A stretch of 64,000 nucleotides of DNA from Sambucus nigra (GCA_949130495.1 OX422208.1:394714561-394778560), one strand, 5' to 3'; shown: positions 45,270 through 59,475, counted from the stretch's first letter. The notes: generated by a model not told the origin, from the letters alone. Numbers and translations: made by a program.

Positions 45270-45501
45270 GGCCCCAACAGCCGACGCTTATCGACAAAAG
45301 ACTTTGTCGATCGAATATTACGGGTCCCACTGACCCCACTCACCTACCAGCAGAAGACAAGAGATTTTGTCGACCGAATATTTAGGGTCCCACTGGCCCT
45401 ACCCACTTGCATGCCGACACTACCAGACAAGAGACTTTGCCTGGCTCGAATAATTTTGGGTCCCATTGGCCCCACTAGGGACTATTCCCGTTTGTATAAA
45501 T
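45270..45501 (+). promoter_or_regulatory. Pararetrovirus promoter with three enhancer-like repeats and TATA box
   Basis: Three imperfect 65-70-bp repeats (starting 45292, 45356, 45424) share GACAARAGACTTTGTCG and then CGAATATT-GGGTCCCACTGGCC. TATAAAT at 45495-45501 lies ~25 bp after the last one, followed by a pyrimidine-rich start region. Position after ORF2 fits the single promoter of a caulimovirid genome. Confidence 0.65.
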
Positions 45502-45557
45502 TGAGGACTCCGCTTCCTCATTTCACACAACTTATTTTCACCCCTCTTACAACTTTT

Positions 45558-48353
<2,796 letters not shown>

Positions 48354-48365
48354 TGGTATCAGGGC
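48354..48365 (+). promoter_or_regulatory. Primer-binding site of copia G
   Basis: TGGTATCAGGGC, one base off the usual TGGTATCAGAGC, about 60 bp before the gag ATG. Confidence 0.75.
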
Positions 48366-48424
48366 TATACTTTCTAAAGATCTGTTTTCAAAAACTTTTG
48401 TTAAACTCTTTTTATCTTATTATA

Positions 48425-49105
48425 ATGAATGATTCAAGTCAATTGATTAGGTTAGTTAATTTTAGTAGACCACCCATATTTGACGGTTCTAATTTCCTCT
48501 GATGGAAAATTCGAATGATAGCATTTATTAATGGTACCTTAGGTGATGACGTTCAGAATTTAATAGAAAATCGATACACTCACCCTACTACACCTGTGGA
48601 AGAAGGCAATCATACACTTAGGAATCTTTGAACCACTGAGTTAACCAATGAACAAAAGAAAACTAGTATTTTTAATACTAAGGATAAGAATGCTATATTC
48701 ATGAGTGTGAGTGAAAATGAACTTAAGCATATTTGTCATTGCACAACTAAAAAAGAAGCATGGGACATATTAGTAGTTACACATGAAGGTGATGCTAGGG
48801 TTAAAGAATGTAAAACTAAAATGCTAGTACGATAATACAACATATTTGTTATGAAAGATAATTAAGCCTTTGATTATTTTTACTGCGTTTAAATGATATA
48901 ATAACCCAATTGCATGCTAATGGAATTATGTATACTAATAAGGAAATTTGTTCTAAATTCGTAGATCCCTTGCTCCAAGATTTGATCACAAACGCTATAT
49001 AATTGAGGAAATAAATGATCCTTCTCTTACACTTGAATTACTCAGCTCTAAATTTTGGACTATGGAGTTAGAATCTTCCTTTAGGAAAACCTTAACAATT
49101 TTTTC
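48425..49105 (+). pseudogene. Copia G gag fragment (UBN2-type)
   Basis: From ATG 48425: a RPPIFDGSNFL-stop-WKIRMIAF start (a TGA stands where the second tryptophan of a 'WW' or 'YWK' step is usual), LTNEQKKTSIFNTKDKNAIF, CTTKKEAWDIL and EGDARVKECKTKML. Many further stops follow. It ends near 49100, where it meets the copia fragment on the other strand. Only the N-terminal half of gag is present. Confidence 0.82.
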
Positions 49106-49562
49106 TAAAAATGACACCGTGTTGGTTTTGTAGGACACAACACTTGGTTGTAAGGAATTCAATCGCATCGGACTTTTTTCTAAGGAATCCCACTATATAG
49201 TATCTAGAAAATTCATCGACCATCAAGAGAATGTATCTCTTACCACCTAAGCTCTCTGAATGAGTATGGCCCATAAGATTCAAGTGAATAAACTCCAATA
49301 CATGAAAGGTGGTAATGGCACTCAACTTTTAATGGGGACTTCAAATTTATTTTCCTTATTGGAAAGGTCCATAAACTGAGTAAATTGGTTTCCCAAGTGA
49401 TGGTAAGCCACAAAATAGGCCTTTTTTCACCAATCTCTCAAGATCACTAAAGTTCACATTACCTAACTGGTGATGCCAAAGGTCCATAGATGAGAACTTG
49501 GAACTGTTACACACAAAGGAGGTCTTGGGAATGATCCCATAGCAATTATCTTCAATCCTCAC
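49092..49562 (-). pseudogene. Copia E GAG-pre-integrase and integrase start
   Basis: 49562-49356 has SSMDLWHHQLGNVNFSDLER, the H-H part of the copia integrase zinc domain. 49325-49092 has FIHLNLMGHTHSESLGGKRY and ILLMVDEFSRYYIVGFLRKK. The first catalytic aspartate (family form H-x-D-L) is asparagine here, a G-to-A type change. The fragment stops before the second catalytic aspartate. Confidence 0.85.
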
Positions 49563-50432
49563 TCCTTATAGTAAAAGCTCACCGATTTGATCATATATGT
49601 TACATTCAGATCGGTAAAACTTTACCTCGAAGTTATCATCACAAAGTTGTCTTATGCTAATTAGGCTCGCTTTCAACCCTTTTACATACAACACATTGTC
49701 TAGTTTAGGGACTCCGGGTAACTCAACACATTCTCGCCCTAAAATACTAGACCTACTCTAAACTGCAAAAGTGACTTTGCCCTCCACGCAATCCTCAAGG
49801 TGGGTAAAAAAAGATATGTCAACAGTCATGTGCCTAGAGCACCGATTATCAAAATACCATTGGGAAGTATTTTGAACCTTGAGAGCAACGTGAACAACAA
49901 GGGATTTGATTTATTGCTTAGGTACCCAAGTGGAGGTAACCTTTTATTTTCCTTTGTCATTGTTGGCTCCAGTCAGAGCATTATAAGCATTCTCAAACGA
50001 TAAAGACATTCATTGAAATTTTTCCATTAAGCTTTGCGAAGTAGCGACTAGAGACTCAACTTGATCTCTAATATTAGTTCAATAAAGTGATGTATGGGAG
50101 TATGTGTACGCCTAGTTCTATCGAATTTGTATTAAAACTCTCTAAGGTGACCTCTCCGTTTGTAAAAAGTGCCAACACAGACTTGTTTGGGTCTACCTTA
50201 GTTCGCTTTCTTAGGTTGAACTCTCTTTTGTGGTTTAGGTTAAGGCCCATAAGGATTACCACAAATTTAGGAACCTATTGCGGTGCGGTATAGGAAGTGT
50301 ATGCACCACCGTAACCTATTCCTCGCCTCTCACCAAAACCTAAAGCGGGATCGAGGATCATCTTTTCTACCTTCTTCAGTGTATCCTATATGGCAACCTA
50401 GATCTCGCGAGAACATTTGAGATCTTTCTCGA
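49563..50432 (-). pseudogene. Copia E gag-pol interval, heavily decayed
   Basis: Short minus-strand pieces only (for example 50262-50074, with GLNLNHKREFNLRKRTKVDP). The protease would be expected here, but I cannot point to its active site. No other feature is visible. Confidence 0.4.
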
Positions 50433-50440
50433 GGTTGGAT

Positions 50441-50762
50441 TAGGGGTGGAAATTTGGGTCAACGGGTCGTGTTTTGGGTCGACACGACACGAAAAGTTTT
50501 TTTGGACACGAACACGACACAACACGAATTCACGACCCGAATAAAAAATAACACGACACGACACGACACGAATACTAGAATTTCTTAAATTTCATGCCTA
50601 AAAAACCCGATAACCCGATAACACGACACGACACGACAAGACTCATAATTAAGACACGGACACAACCCGACACGACTTCGTGTAAAAAAAATACGACATG
50701 AACACGAAACATCGTGTCAATTTCGGATCAATTTCGTGTCGTTTTTAAAATTTCCACCCCTA
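50441..50762. mobile_element. Non-autonomous hAT element, 322 bp, inside copia E
   Basis: Ends are TAGGGGTGGAAATTT and AAATTTCCACCCCTA, a perfect 15-bp inverted pair. They are flanked by an exact 8-bp duplication GGTTGGAT (50433-50440 and 50763-50770). The inside is built of ACGACACGACACG-type repeats in both orientations. 8-bp duplications and the (T/C)AGGGGTGG end are typical of hAT elements. No coding capacity. Confidence 0.93.
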
Positions 50763-50876
50763 GGTTGGATAGGCTTCAAGTTTCTCATGAGTCTCCATGA
50801 ATACTTGAAGATGTCTCATACGACAAGCCACCTTGTTGTTCAAGTCACCATTTTCCCTCTCAACAAAAACAACCCT

Positions 50877-51495
50877 CTATCCCAAAGCTTCTCTAACTGA
50901 GGGCTCGCTCTTTCTCGCCTCTCTTAACTCCTTATTTAAGGATAAATATCTAATTACTAAACCTTTATTTTGTTTCTTCATTTTAAAGGACTCAACGTAA
51001 AGGTCATTGTAGGCGCATTGAAGGTCACTCTCGCTCTCACTTAAAACATCATTTTCCTCTCTCTCGTCGAAATGACTAGACTCACTGTTGAGGTCATCAT
51101 GTTTAGTAGCTTCCTTAATTGCATGAGGTGAACTTGATGTACTAATATGACTAGCCATGAATGCGGTGAAGTTACGCCCATACGATGATTTGTCCTTGAA
51201 ATCCGCCGGCTCGACATCGCTATTTCTAAGCGTGGCATTTAAGGTAGCTTTGCCTTTGCATTATTTCTTTAACCTCGTCAGACACTCATGAGCTTTGTGA
51301 CCTTACCCTCACACACATAACATCTATCTTCATCCTTCTTTGAGAAAATTTTCTTTTCTTTTTCAAAATATTTTTTGCCCGATTTATATTTTTTATCTCT
51401 CTCAAAACTTTTCTTTTCTTTGGAAGTATTTTATTTTTTAGCTTTGAGAAACTTTTTGATTTTTTTTGTAAAAAGGGATAAATCATCCAAGTCAA
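50877..51495 (-). pseudogene. Copia E gag C-terminal region
   Basis: 51495-51286 is lysine-rich and runs toward a C-Y-V-C-E-G zinc-knuckle start (~51320). 51158-50877 is an acidic/serine-rich spacer (DEREENDVLSESESDLQCAY) with a helical end. This order fits the end of gag in SIRE-like copia elements. Confidence 0.65.
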
Positions 51496-52200
51496 AATCT
51501 TACTCAGTGTTAGATGGCACTTCCTCTTTCTTTTTAGATTGAACTGTTAACGCAATTCCCTTTTCCTTAGGTTTAACTGTCTCGGGGAACATATCTATCT
51601 CACATGTTTGAAGGCATCCTATGAGTCCTTCTAAACTAAGAGTATCTAATATCCTTACTGAATTTAGCATGGTAACCTTAGGAATAAAGCGGGCCTAAAG
51701 AGATCTCAGTTTTTTTAACACACGCGTCTTAGAGATTTTCTCACATAAATTGAAACTCGAGTTTACTATATCAGACAGACATGCATGAAACTCATCAAAA
51801 GATTCATACTCAAGAAGAGTGATATTTTCAAATTATGTCATGAAATTTTACAGCTTAGAAGAATTTACAGCATTGGTTCCCTCATGAGTAAGCTGCGGAG
51901 TATCCCAAGCTTCTTTAGACGTGGTGCACCTTATAATGCGATGTAACTCGTTAGGGGTGATGGCTCCCGAGATGGAATTCAGACCGCACGAGTTGAAATT
52001 GCTCCATTTAAAATCATCCTCTATCCATGTAGAAACAGGTTTTGGACTTATGACATTATCAACTATCACAATGGGTGGTGACCACCCTCTTTCACATACA
52101 AGCCAAAAACGTTCATTTGTAGACTTTAAAGTGGACTTCATTCTAGATTTTCAGTAGGCATAGTTAGATCCATCAAAAGTAAGCATTTGATTATATAGAT
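51496..52200 (-). pseudogene. Copia E gag N-terminal region (UBN2-type)
   Basis: 52141-51848 encodes NERFWLVCERGWSPPIVIVD, then ITPNELHRIIRCTTSKEAWD and LTHEGTNAVN, the same blocks as in fragment G but clearly a different element. Downstream pieces to 51500 are broken by stops. Confidence 0.82.
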
Positions 52201-52299
52201 TATCCGTTAAATCCAAGTTTTAAAAGATTAACAATTTTTAGAAAAAAAAAATTATATAAAAAAATTATAAAAACATCACACAGTAATTTAGTGTAATCG

Positions 52300-52311
52300 G
52301 CTCTGATACCA
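52300..52311 (-). promoter_or_regulatory. Primer-binding site of copia E
   Basis: On the minus strand TGGTATCAGAGC, three bases after the LTR end. Perfect match to the initiator Met tRNA site. Confidence 0.92.
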
Positions 52312-52314
52312 ATT

Positions 52315-53245
52315 TGGGAATACTGGTGGTTTAATCGATTGGTTTTATATCTTGGGTTCCCACATACCAATCCATTTTTTTTAATCTTTGATTAAATTAG
52401 GTGTGCATACGAGATGTAGTCCAATTTTAAATTAACAACCAAGCATGCAATCAACACACAGATTTGAGGAAAAATTCCTAAATAGGACCATATAATCAGC
52501 ACTATTGGACGATTTGACAAGTAATTGATTTACAAAAGACCTAGAAAAACTAAGTAATACGCGTAGAGTCTTCAGAACCTTCAATAGAATATTACTCAGT
52601 CCAGAGCCATCCACAGGTAGCGGTCTACCCTCGGTATTTACCTATCAGCCTTCTTCCTTTTCAGTAATGAACCATCGGATCACAAATCAGCCATATAGTA
52701 TGAACTCCACAAGGTGTATGAATGATATTTGAAACTACAATTTCACAAAGTTAACATATCACATAAGGGGATGATGAATTTGTGAATTGAAAAGTGATTT
52801 TAAGAAATCAAAAAGGAAAACCTTTGGACTATATATGCAGAATTCATTTTAGCTAAAGTCTTATGAAAAAATTGCTCAAAATAGGGATTTATAAGGTTTT
52901 TATGAATTTTGAGGCAGCGCATGTCATTCGAACAAAAACTAGACTTCGTTTAAACGAAAACTAAGGTTTCGTTCGAACGAGATTCAAAGTCGTTCTAATG
53001 ATATAGATGATTTCATTTGAATGTTCATCTCATGTGCTTCTAATGATATTTCTCGGCCAAGAAGAACCAACCTCATTTAAAATACGTTACCCGTACGTTC
53101 TAGTGAGATCCTAATTCTCATTCGAACGAGACCTCTTCTCGTTTGAAAGAGGCTAATTTTTATTTTATTTTAAAATCTTTTTACAAAAAAGCCTCGATTT
53201 TCTAAAAGTAATATACCTACATATGATATATTAAATTTATGAACA
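52315..53245 (-). repeat. 5' LTR of copia E (right end tentative)
   Basis: The LTR end next to the primer site is certain (plus-strand TGGGAATACTGG). I place the other end at TTTATGAACA (53245), giving TGTTC...CCCA on the minus strand; other ends are possible. TTATAAAT (plus 52886-52895 region, minus strand) is a TATA candidate. It contains repeated TTCGTTYGAACGA-like palindromes (~52930-53150). Confidence 0.55.
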
Positions 53246-54175
53246 CCCATGTTTTATACCTTCATATCTTGTAGGCGTGTCTTCGATCTTAGAGATGTCG
53301 GAGTTCGGTTCAATGAGTCAGTTTGTAATGGGATACGCTAAAAATAAAATAAAGCCTAAGCTATGAGAAATTATAAATATTTGCTCTTACATGTGGAAAC
53401 GAATGTTCCTCATAATAAAAACTTGTATAACTTTTCTATTATTTTTATGACAACCAAATCATATTTATCTCACTCCATCAGAGAAACTGAGGCTCATTAG
53501 AAATATCTCCAAGACTAACTCAATAATGTTTTCCTGAGACTCCCTTTACCACATGTGGTATAGGAACCAACTGGACTTTAGCAAAGTAAGACCGGGGAAA
53601 ACCACGAGCCCTAGTCAAAAGGAGAAAATAATCAAGAAAATGTAGCCTAAGTTCCACAAATATCAGTGACTCGCATCCTGTGAAAGATCAATTTCCACTT
53701 CCCAGAGATCAATCCCACTAAGGTTCTAAGGTAGCAAAGCCTTGGGACAACAAAGTTAAGAAGATGCAAGATAGATTAGGGAATTTACTCAAATAATATA
53801 AGATGCAGACTCCAAACACCATAGAGTTGGCGCTCTAGAAGATGCTATATTTTTTGTCCAATGAAGTCAAACACTGAACTATTTTTCCAAGTGAAAGATG
53901 CCTAATATTGCGCCTTCCAATGGGTCCAAAGACCTGATTAATAACCTGGAGACTTAAAGATCCTTCATGCACCTTTAAGATACCCCAAATGAGGGTTTTC
54001 GTAGAGCTTTCCCCACTACTTTGAGGGGGACGTCCAGGAATTATTTTTCCAAGATCGAACCAGGGACCATTGGGAACTTTACTGAGCTAGATGGATCTTT
54101 TGTCATCCATTTAACAGGGTCTCAGAAGATAAGGAAGTCAGTAACCTCTCTCGTTTATTTCAAATAGATATATGG
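53246..54175 (+). other. Decayed 5' region of element F
   Basis: No ORF or repeat stands out. The later part (54100-54175) leads in frame toward the gag core. The 5' LTR of F and its primer site were not found, so F is probably truncated by E or decayed beyond recognition. Confidence 0.4.
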
Positions 54176-54560
54176 TGAAACCCTAAAAGAATATGCTAGA
54201 AGGTTCAACCAATAATCCTTACAAATGGATGACTTTAATGGAACTATTTTTGTGGTTGCCATTATCTCAGGTCTCACGCCAAAGGACTTGCTGAGGTATT
54301 TTAGCAAGATACCCCCTCGAACCATGATAGATTTGTTGGAAACAACTCAAAAGTACATGAATGCAAAAGACAAGGTCATATATAGGCACACAATAACCTC
54401 CCCCAAGCAAGGGAAGAGGCAAGATGTATTCTCCCACCTCGAAGAATACCCTCAGGCCAGTGAGAGCAAAAAAAGAAAGAATGTAGGAAAGAATAATGGA
54501 CCTCCAGAAGCCAAACACTTCACTCCACTCATAGCCACCATAAAATAGGTATTCGCAACT
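54176..54560 (+). pseudogene. Element F gag fragment
   Basis: ETLKEYARRFNQ-stop-SLQMD then 107 open codons (54225-54548): FVVAIISGLTPKDLLRYFSK, MIDLLETTQKYMNAKDKVIY and a lysine-rich tail. This is the retrotransposon gag core of Tat elements. Confidence 0.8.
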
Positions 54561-54929
54561 GTAAAAACACAAGAGCTCTTACTTATGCCCAAGCCTATGC
54601 GAGACTCAAAAGATAGGAGGGGCAAGTCCAAGTATAACACGAGTGATTACTTCCACTTAAGGAGGCCATCAAAGGAATGGTAAATAGGAGTTATCTCAAG
54701 GAATTTGTGGCCAAGGACACTGGAAAAGCTTAGAGCAACAACAAGAATAAAAATGGCATCCCTCTGATGAACGTAAACAATATCTCAAATGGATTAATTA
54801 GAGATGGACCTTTCTCCATAGCTATAAAATCTCACTTCGGAAGCATTAAACAAGATGGAGTACAAGTACATAGTGTGTACTTCTAGAATAAGTCACTAAG
54901 GGAGGCTCCCACGATGATCTTTCATGATA

Positions 54930-55351
54930 CAAACCTCATGAGGATTTTCTTCCCACATGCTGATCCTCTAGTTATAAAAGTGATTGTAAGCAATGCAAAT
55001 ATGAGAGGGGTATTAGTCGATACAGGGAGTTCTTTCGATATGCTATTCCTAGATGACTTAAAATCTATGGGCCACATATTGAATAATATATAACCCATCA
55101 CAACTCCATTATTCATGTTTAATGGAGAACATACCTACTCCATGGGGTACATCACTTTTCCCCTTATAGTTGGATCGAATGACTATTTCTCCACCATATG
55201 GAACATATTCCTATTGGTGGACTTACCTTTATACTACAATGTAACCATGGACATACCTTTTCTCAACGAGTTAAAAGTAGTTATTTCTACACGAAGGATG
55301 GCGATGAGGTTCCCAAACCCCAAGGGTATGGGAAAAATGTATAAAGACTAA
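54930..55351 (+). pseudogene. Element F protease
   Basis: PHADPLVIKVIVSNANMRGV and the active-site block VLVDTGSSFDMLF (D-T-G at ~55018) are clear. A TAA near 55091 splits it. The second half (55115-55351) has YNVTMDIPFLNELKVVISTR, the flap and C-terminal region (family form G-R-P-x-L-N). Confidence 0.82.
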
Positions 55352-55789
55352 AAGACAGTTAAGAATTGATACAACACTTATATTAAAGAGAGGAAGATAC
55401 CAATTGATATTGTTCAAAGATTTACTGAAGTCCTAAGAAACTCTCACAAAAGTGACGAGGTCTTCATTAAGGTTATGCCTCCCCTACAAAAAATGCCTGA
55501 GCTCCCACAAGAGAGTTTATACATAGAGATATCGAATGTGGATACTCTGGATCTACAAGAGAAAGAAAATGAGTAGAGAAGAGAACCTATTGAGGCTCTC
55601 ATCACTATTTGCATTGACAAAACTGATCCGATTAAGGTCATCCAAATTAGGGTTTTGGTCTCAGATCCTCCCTTAGAGAGGATATGACTAAGTTCTTAAG
55701 AGAAAAAAGGTATATTCATATGGGTCCACTCAAATATGATTGGCTTAGATCCTAAGGTCACTGTCCACCACCTCAGTGTGAATCTAAAC

Positions 55790-56600
55790 CGTAGGTTAAT
55801 ACGTCAAAAGAAAAAAGTTCTTTGGCCCCCAAAGAAATGCAGCTGCTGCTAAGGAGGACGAAAAGATTTTATGTGGTGCATGTTCCCAAGCCTAACAAAA
55901 ATTGGAGGATGTGTGTATAATTCATTAACCTCAACAAGTTACTTTCTAAGTATTGTTATCCGTTACCTCGCATTGATACTTTGGTGGATTCCATTGTTGG
56001 TTATGAGCTCCTCTCCTTTATGGATGCTTATTATGATTGCAATTAAATCAGAATGGCCCCTACAAATGAGGGAAAAAACTGATTCATCAATGATAAAAGT
56101 ACCTACTATTACAACGTTATGTCTTTTGGATAAAATAATGCATATACCACATATCAAAGGGTGGAGAACTCCATCATCAAAAACTCAATCAGCAAATCAA
56201 TGGAGGTCTATATAACACACTAGTCATGAGTCTGAAGGCTCAAGATCATGTCTAAAACCTCAAGGAGACCTTTTCCATCCTTAAAAGAAATCAAATTACC
56301 TTAAACCCAAATAAGTGTGCATTTGGGGTAGCTGGGGGAAAGCTCTTGGGTTTTATGGCCACCAGACATGGCATAAATGCCAACTTAGATAAGATTACAT
56401 ATCTTTTAGACATAGACTCTTCGAGAATAGTTAAAGAAGTAAAAATCCTATACGAAAGGGTTGTTGCCCTCAATCGTCTTCTCTCTAAAGCCACCAAAAA
56501 ATGTTGTACTTTCTTTAAGATATTAAAGAAATATTTTTAGCGGACTCTAGAGGTGGAGGAAGCATTTAAGAACTTGATGAAGTATCTAGGGTCTCCTCCT
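55790..56600 (+). pseudogene. Element F reverse transcriptase
   Basis: Recognisable but frequently interrupted: NWRMCV-stop-[44 protein letters not shown]-stop-NNAYTTYQR, and near 56210 VYIT in place of the usual V-Y-V-D-D, so the catalytic aspartates are gone. The thumb region (KEVKILYERVVALNRLLSKA) is at 56430-56500. Confidence 0.78.
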
Positions 56601-57500
56601 GTATTATCCTGGACCATTATTAAAGAAGACTTATACTTATACCTTGCTTCCTTTGCAACCACAGTCAACTTAACTTTGATAAAATAAGAACACTGGGTTT
56701 AATACCCGTTTATTATATCAGTAAAGCTCTATAAGGGTTGAAGACGAGTACCCAAAGATGGAAAATCTAACTTTTTACTTGATCACCTCAGCTAGGCGCC
56801 TAAGGCCTTATTTATAATCATATACCATAGTTTTTATGATGCATCAATCACTCTGACATATGATACATAAGACTAAAACCTCAGGAAGGCTCGTCAAGTG
56901 GTCCGTGGAGTTGGAAAAATTTGACATCAGGTACTAGACACGAGGTGTTATTAAAGGCGTTGCTTTCATAGCAGAGTTCAACAACTTGGAGGAGGTAAAA
57001 TAAGTTCCTAAAAGCTTAGAGAAGGAAGGGGCAATACCCAAAGATCCTAAGCTCCCATTATTTTGAGAAATATACCTCAACTTCCCAACATGAATGTTGC
57101 ACATTGATGGATCCTTAAATATCTTAGGTAGTGTAGTTGGTCTTCACATCCTAATTCTCGAAGGAGGTTTTATGTCTCTTACTCTCCGAATTAAATTCAA
57201 AGGTTCCAACAATGAGGTAACTTATGAAGCTTTGGTAGTTGGCCTAAGCTTAGTTATCCATTTGACAGAATAACATGTTGAAGTTATCAGTGACATCCAA
57301 CTAGTGGTTAATTGAGTAACTAGGGTCTATGAGGACAAAAGTGATCGGATGACAGGATACTTGGCAATCGTCAGGCATCGCATCTAAAAAATCCCTAGAT
57401 TCAACATCAAGAGGATTCTTAGAGCAAAAAATTTGGAACCTAACCACCTGATATGAGTAGCCTCCCAGATAAGGTGGACCCAAATGTTTTAATAGTTACC
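56601..57500 (+). pseudogene. Element F gRNH and second RNase H
   Basis: 56620-56990 keeps traces of gRNH. 57085-57480 keeps the second RNase H: MLHIDGSLNILGSVVGLHIL, IKFKGSNNEVTYEALVVGLS and ADALARLAS-type remains. Several stops. This confirms the Tat assignment. Confidence 0.75.
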
Positions 57501-57568
57501 TTGGATCAACCAAGCACTAACCATATGGATATCAATATGGTAAAATAAAAACATAGGTCATACTGGAC

Positions 57569-57928
57569 TAGGGTTGTCAATGGACCGGGTCTGGACCCGG
57601 ACCCGATCCGGACCCGACCAGAATTAACGGATCTGAGAAAATTTTATAGACCCGATTATCCGATTACCCGATTAGTTAATGGACCGGATCTGGATATACA
57701 TGACTCCGATCCGATAAGGACCCGACCCGAATGTGTATATATATAATATAATAAATATATATTTATATATAATATTATATACATATATAGTCTTACATAT
57801 AGTTACTAAATATATATATAACTAACTTATATATATATATATATATAACAGTTTTATATGTATATAAAAACAGTTATATATATATATATAAGTTATATAT
57901 AAGTTATATATTTATATAAAAACAGTTT

Positions 57929-57979
<51 letters not shown>

Positions 57980-57991
57980 AAACTTATACAG

Positions 57992-58045
<54 letters not shown>

Positions 58046-58243
58046 TTATACAGTTTTTATATATATATATATAATCGGGTCGGGGATTCGGGTCGGGTCT
58101 CCGGGTCCTTAACGGATCCGGGTCTGGATCCATTTTCTGAGACCCGTCGGGTAATCGGGTAAGACCCGATCTGTTAAAAATATACCCGGATCGGATCTGG
58201 ATATACCCAGACCCGATCCAGACCCGACCCGTTTACACACCTA
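57569..58243. mobile_element. Non-autonomous hAT element, 675 bp, inside element F
   Basis: Flanked by an exact 8-bp duplication TACTGGAC (57561-57568 and 58244-58251). Ends TAGGGTTGTCAA and TTTACACACCTA are an imperfect inverted pair. Subterminal DNA is packed with GGACCCGACCCGA / TCGGGTCGGGTC repeats in inverted orientation; the middle (57737-58072) is nearly all TA microsatellite. No ORF. Confidence 0.9.
57737..58072. repeat. Long TA-rich microsatellite inside the hAT element
   Basis: TA runs broken by ACAGTT and AAAACAGTT motifs. In single-stranded form the whole element could fold on the flanking GGGTC/GACCC repeats. Confidence 0.93.
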
Positions 58244-58399
58244 TACTGGACCATACCCATCAAGATGTATATCAGAGACGAAAGCTTTCCTAAGGATAAG
58301 CTCCATGCCAAATGACTAAATTCCTTAGCATTAAGATACTATATGGACAATGGGGTACTATTAAAAAATGGGTACTTCTCAGCTCCATAATGATGCCTA

Positions 58400-59475
58400 A
58401 GTCTTTAGGAAGCCAATAAAGTTCTCAGAGATCTCCATGAGGGTGTTTATGGTGCCTACACTGGCCCAGGTCCTTAGTTTACAAGACATTAAGGCAAGGA
58501 TACTTCTACACACCTTGAGAAAAAAAGATAAAGACCTGTTACAATGTTGTGATGAGTGTCAAAGGTTTTCCTTCATCCCAAAGTACCTAGTAGAGAAAAT
58601 GGTCCCAATGCTAAGTCCATGGCCTTTTGCTCAATGGGTGTGGACTTAGTAGGGCCTTTGCCCTTCAACAAATGTCAAAACAAGTTCTTTATTGTGGCCA
58701 TTGATCATTTCACCAAGTGGGATGAATGTGAACCTTTTACTACCATCATTGAGAGGAAGACCACCAACTTTATATGGAAGAAAATCATTTTAAGGTTTGT
58801 CCTACCAAGGGCCAACATCTTTGATAACGAGAAATATTTCGATAACCCAAACTTTAGAGAATTATACTCAGATTATGGGATCAATAATCACTACTCATCA
58901 ATAGGTCATCCTCAGGTAAATGGTCAAGTAGAGGTGACAAACCAGACATTTTTTTTCAACCTGCAGAAAAAATAGAAAAGTCTAAAGGCCTATAGGCTGA
59001 AGAGTTGTCGAGCATATTATAGACCTACAAAACCACTGTCAGAGGTCCTACTAGTGAAACCCCTTTCTCATTGAATTATGGTACATAGGTTGTCATTCCC
59101 ACCTTGGTTAAGGTCCCAACACAAAGGGTGTCCTATTTTTAACTAAAGACCAATGATAAGGGGATTAAGAGGTTCCTAGATATGCTAAAAGAAAGTCATG
59201 GATTTGCATTGATCTGGATGGTTACCTAGAAACAAAGGACAATATCTTACTTCAATAAAAAAAAGTTATCCATGGGGAGTTTGAAGTAGGTGACTTGGTC
59301 CTAAGAGAAGTCACCATCACCAGCAGGAACCCCAGTAAAGGAAAATTGGGCCCAAAATGGGAAGCCCTTATGTGGTGACCAAAACTGCAAGGTCGGGCTG
59401 CTACTATTTAAAAGACATGAAGGGATATGAACTTACTCACTCATGAAACATAGAAAATCTCAAGAAATACTTTCA
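58400..59475 (+). pseudogene. Element F integrase
   Basis: Two overlapping frames hold the zinc pair (CCDECQRF) and the core: MGVDLVGPLPFNKCQNKFFI, D in VAIDHFTKWDECEP, D in IFDNEKYF, and E in GHPQVNGQVEVTNQTF. After 58975 many stops. The end LKKYFQ is at ~59475. The C-terminal GPY-like part is only hinted at near 59340-59400. Confidence 0.82.

Larger units (their letters stand above)
38623..45530 (+). mobile_element. Endogenous caulimovirid (pararetrovirus) copy, florendovirus-like layout
   Basis: The order movement protein, coat protein with zinc knuckle, aspartic protease, RT and RNase H, then a separate second ORF and a TATA promoter, is that of Caulimoviridae. The layout (one polyprotein plus ORF2) is closest to florendoviruses. 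No integrase is present, and no LTR was found. From 40177 to 45258 one reading frame runs with about seven stops. A deletion removes part of RT/RNase H, so the copy is defective. Genus assignment is inference. Confidence 0.82.
49092..53245 (-). mobile_element. Ty1/copia fragment E (5' LTR, gag, part of pol to integrase)
   Basis: On the minus strand: LTR (right), primer site 52311-52300, gag, zinc-knuckle region, acidic spacer, GAG-pre-integrase and the start of the integrase core, then an abrupt end at ~49092 against fragment G. RT and RNase H are absent. An hAT element (50441-50762) is inserted in it. Frames are strongly decayed. Confidence 0.82.
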
